From the NCBI GenBank assembly GCA_018667995.1, contig JABIQT010000832.1:1-7557 (forward strand): a stretch of 7,557 nt of DNA, in the 5' to 3' direction. The translations under genes and the position numbers were made by a program. Source of the DNA: Candidatus Latescibacterota bacterium (GTDB taxonomy: Bacteria; JAAXHH01; JABIQT01). The notes below the pieces were generated by a model. It saw nothing but the letters and a program-made list of their open reading frames with translations. It was not told where the DNA came from and made no database searches. Positions 5,792-7,557 of the stretch are shown here, in pieces (position 1 is the first letter of the stretch; the number at the start of each line of letters is the position of its first letter).

Positions 5792-6928
5792 ATGTCCCCG
5801 TCTGATCAGGAATTGTTGTCCCAACTTCGATGGTGGCTTACGCTGCCGCCGACAAATCTAATCGATCGCGGCGACGATATTCGATTCCGTCATGCGCTGT
5901 ATCTGATCGTGCATCAAACGTCAGCCGCAATACTGGCTCTGCACGACCGCCCGCAAACGCTGACATTTCCTTCCACGCTACAAGACGTCACTATCGGCCT
6001 GGATGGTCTGCTCAATCCAGTAGCGTGCGGTCAGAGGCTACTGGAAATGATCGGCCTCGCAGACGATCGGAAAGCTTGGTCCACTGCCGCGGGTTTGATA
6101 AGGGCTGTGTTGGATCTTGCGGATTCGAGCGGCCACGAATTCATCAAACCTATCGAACATATACCCAAATCTCCAGATCTCCTGCACACGCTTGCTGTGG
6201 AAGTCGCGGATAGATATCGCACCATGGATGGCATCGAAGCTATTGCCCTTTCCGGTTCGCTGGGACGTGGCTTGGCCGATAAAGGCTCAGACGTCGATCT
6301 TTCCGTATTCTGCCGTGCAGTCCCGCGACAGAACGATCGCTCGACATTGATCAAGCACATCGTGCAATCCTGCGCAGTCAAAATAGAACCTGCCTGCGAT
6401 ACCTTCTGGATGGACGGCAGTCTCATCCACATCCGGTACTGGATTTCAGACGAGGTCACTCAGGTACTCATGGGACCAGACACCCCGCCTGGAAATCCGT
6501 TCCTTGCTGAGGACCTCCAATGCTGTACCCCGATTGTTGACGATAACAACCATCTTGCCGAACAACAGCTTACCGTTCGCTACTTCAGCCCGGCATTGAT
6601 CGAGGCCATTATCGGTGCCTCTCATGGTCGATTGAGCCATTTTAGGATGCTTTGGAATGACGCCCAGGGCAGAGACGACCGTTTGCATCTCTATTGCCTC
6701 GCGAATCAAGCGGTCAATGACTGGCTCATAGCTCTGTTTGCCCTCAACCACCGCTACCTGTCGACACCGAAGTGGATTGCCACGCAACTAGGGGCATTCC
6801 CGCTCGTACCTGAGCGCTGCCTTACGCGTGTAACAGAGATTATGGGGCCGCTGACGAGCAATGACGACCCAAGGTGGGAAATCCTGGAGGGGTTGTGGGG
6901 AGATCTGCTTCGCCTGAGAGATCAGTGA
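5792..6928 (+). CDS. Nucleotidyltransferase-fold protein, DUF4037-like
   Basis: Polymerase-beta-like nucleotidyltransferase of unknown substrate; I cannot name its reaction. The 378 residues fall into three parts. A helical region (about 33-89) is followed by the nucleotidyltransferase core, with GSLGRG (155-160) and SDVDL (Asp167 and Asp169, metal ligands). A C-terminal helical region (about 297-354) contains LIALFALNHRYLSTPKW, characteristic of DUF4037 and MNT-type proteins. The two helical regions resemble each other. The place where a third acidic ligand is expected reads I-H213-I, so activity is uncertain. It begins 11 bases after argA with only a weak AGG-containing ribosome binding site, and is probably the last gene of the arg transcript. 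No membrane segment or signal peptide is visible. Relation to arginine metabolism is inferred from position only; it could be an unrelated passenger. Confidence 0.75.
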   Translation: MSPSDQELLSQLRWWLTLPPTNLIDRGDDIRFRHALYLIVHQTSAAILALHDRPQTLTFPSTLQDVTIGLDGLLNPVACGQRLLEMIGLADDRKAWSTAAGLIRAVLDLADSSGHEFIKPIEHIPKSPDLLHTLAVEVADRYRTMDGIEAIALSGSLGRGLADKGSDVDLSVFCRAVPRQNDRSTLIKHIVQSCAVKIEPACDTFWMDGSLIHIRYWISDEVTQVLMGPDTPPGNPFLAEDLQCCTPIVDDNNHLAEQQLTVRYFSPALIEAIIGASHGRLSHFRMLWNDAQGRDDRLHLYCLANQAVNDWLIALFALNHRYLSTPKWIATQLGAFPLVPERCLTRVTEIMGPLTSNDDPRWEILEGLWGDLLRLRDQ

Positions 6929-6950
6929 AGCTCGATTTTTCGGGGAGATT

Positions 6951-7557
6951 TCAGCCGACAGGTTCGGCTTCCTCATACATCTGTTTCATCATGAGCGCAT
7001 CCAGATCTTGACGGTCCCTGGATTCACAGATAACGGTAGGACTGAGATGCCATCGGTGCAGAGCCGCCACGAAGGGCTCTGGACGGGGGCCGTAATCAGG
7101 TTCATCAAAAGCATGGTGGCGACGTTCGCCTTTCTCGCCGTACGCTACTGGATAGTAATGAACGTGAGTCTTCTCAAGCTTCTCCCGTCCGAGGGCTTCT
7201 TCAATGCGCGTGAAGACAGCATCGAAGGCGTCTTCATCATAGACCTTTCCTATTTGTCGCGCGTGCAGATGGGCGAAGTCCAGGCAGGGCACAAGGCGTG
7301 TATGAAGTGCGCACACGGCCAGTATTTCCTCAAGGCCGCCGAACTGTGAGACGGAACCGCTCGTTTCCGGGGCTATTAATACGCCGTCATCGGCTTCAGT
7401 GAGGGCATCGAGGGCACGGGGCAGCGTCTCAAGGCAGCGTTCAAGAGCGGATTCCGAGTTTGAGTGCCCCTTATACCAGCCGGGGTGCAGCACGACCACC
7501 GTGGCTTCCATCCATGCAGCGATACGCACCGCCTCGGTCAGATGTTTGATAGAGGAA
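6951..7557 (-). CDS. nfo: Endonuclease IV (AP endonuclease), partial
   Basis: C-terminal 201 residues of a TIM-barrel, zinc-dependent endonuclease that cuts DNA 5' to abasic sites in base-excision repair. The reading frame stays open to the right edge, so about the first 80 residues, including the first metal-binding histidine, lie outside. The GTG at 7527-7529 is an internal codon and not the start, because SSIKHLTEAV just upstream continues the family pattern. Metal and active-site motifs: VVLHPGWY (ligand His), IAPETSGS (Glu ligand), CLDFAHLHAR (Asp and His), THVHYYPV, EKGERRHH, and VICESRD (Glu). The HxH...GEKGERRH...YGPRPEPF arrangement is the archaeal/thermophile style rather than the E. 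coli DRH style. It converges on the nucleotidyltransferase gene with 22 bases between stop codons. It has no evident link with arginine synthesis. Confidence 0.88.
   Translation of the reverse strand, partial: SSIKHLTEAVRIAAWMEATVVVLHPGWYKGHSNSESALERCLETLPRALDALTEADDGVLIAPETSGSVSQFGGLEEILAVCALHTRLVPCLDFAHLHARQIGKVYDEDAFDAVFTRIEEALGREKLEKTHVHYYPVAYGEKGERRHHAFDEPDYGPRPEPFVAALHRWHLSPTVICESRDRQDLDALMMKQMYEEAEPVG
6953..6969. repeat. Inverted repeat at the convergent gene ends
   Basis: AGCCGA (6953-6958) and TCGGCT (6964-6969) pair around a five-base loop. The repeat overlaps the last codons and stop of nfo and lies 24 bases after the stop of the nucleotidyltransferase gene. No T-run follows on either strand, so it is at best a weak transcript end for the + strand operon. 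No better terminator is visible in the 22-base gap. Confidence 0.3.

Noticed and set aside
6929-6950. TTTTT run between the convergent genes as a terminator
   Set aside because: The T5 (6935-6939 region) is not preceded by a stable GC-rich stem; the only inverted repeat nearby lies after it.
1-7557. CRISPR arrays, tRNA or rRNA genes, insertion sequences, phage or defence genes
   Set aside because: No regularly spaced repeats, cloverleaf with CCA end, transposase-like frame or terminal inverted repeats were seen; the coding space is filled by metabolic and repair genes.

Overview
The window carries a compact bacterial arginine-biosynthesis operon on the + strand, with a DNA-repair gene converging on it from the right. 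The order is argR (arginine repressor), argC, argB, argD, argH, a short argA-type N-acetylglutamate synthase, and a nucleotidyltransferase-fold protein of unknown role. All seven genes point the same way, with gaps of 8 to 53 bases. On the - strand at the right edge is the C-terminal part of an endonuclease IV (nfo), which runs out of the window.

Left region (1-277): no convincing gene. It holds the control region: a 12-bp perfect inverted repeat followed by a T-run (terminator-like), an ARG-box-like operator inside that repeat, and a sigma70-like promoter whose -35 box lies in the right arm. The pentamers GAATA and TATTC occur six times between 101 and 166. This fits autoregulation of argR and of the operon by ArgR plus arginine. 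A terminator for an upstream gene, or an attenuator, is also possible.

Middle region (278-5780): ArgA acetylates glutamate, ArgB phosphorylates N-acetylglutamate, ArgC reduces it to the semialdehyde, and ArgD transaminates it to N-acetylornithine. ArgH acts at the end of the route, splitting argininosuccinate into arginine and fumarate. No deacetylation or transacetylation gene (argE/argJ), argF or argG is present, so those steps must be encoded elsewhere. ArgB lacks the N-terminal extension of arginine-sensitive kinases. With a dedicated synthase in the operon, feedback control probably falls on the synthase.

Right region (5792-7557): an N-acetylglutamate synthase-adjacent nucleotidyltransferase (DUF4037-like) with helical domains on both sides that look like duplicates of each other, then the convergent nfo after 22 bases.

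The organism is a bacterium with roughly half G+C by eye. ArgR, a short GNAT-type synthase and an archaeal/thermophile-style endonuclease IV suggest an anaerobic, non-proteobacterial lineage, but the phylum cannot be fixed from this sequence. The enzymes are known families. The unusual parts are the nested leader, several substitutions at conserved motifs (ArgR, ArgD, ArgH), and the orphan nucleotidyltransferase at the operon end.
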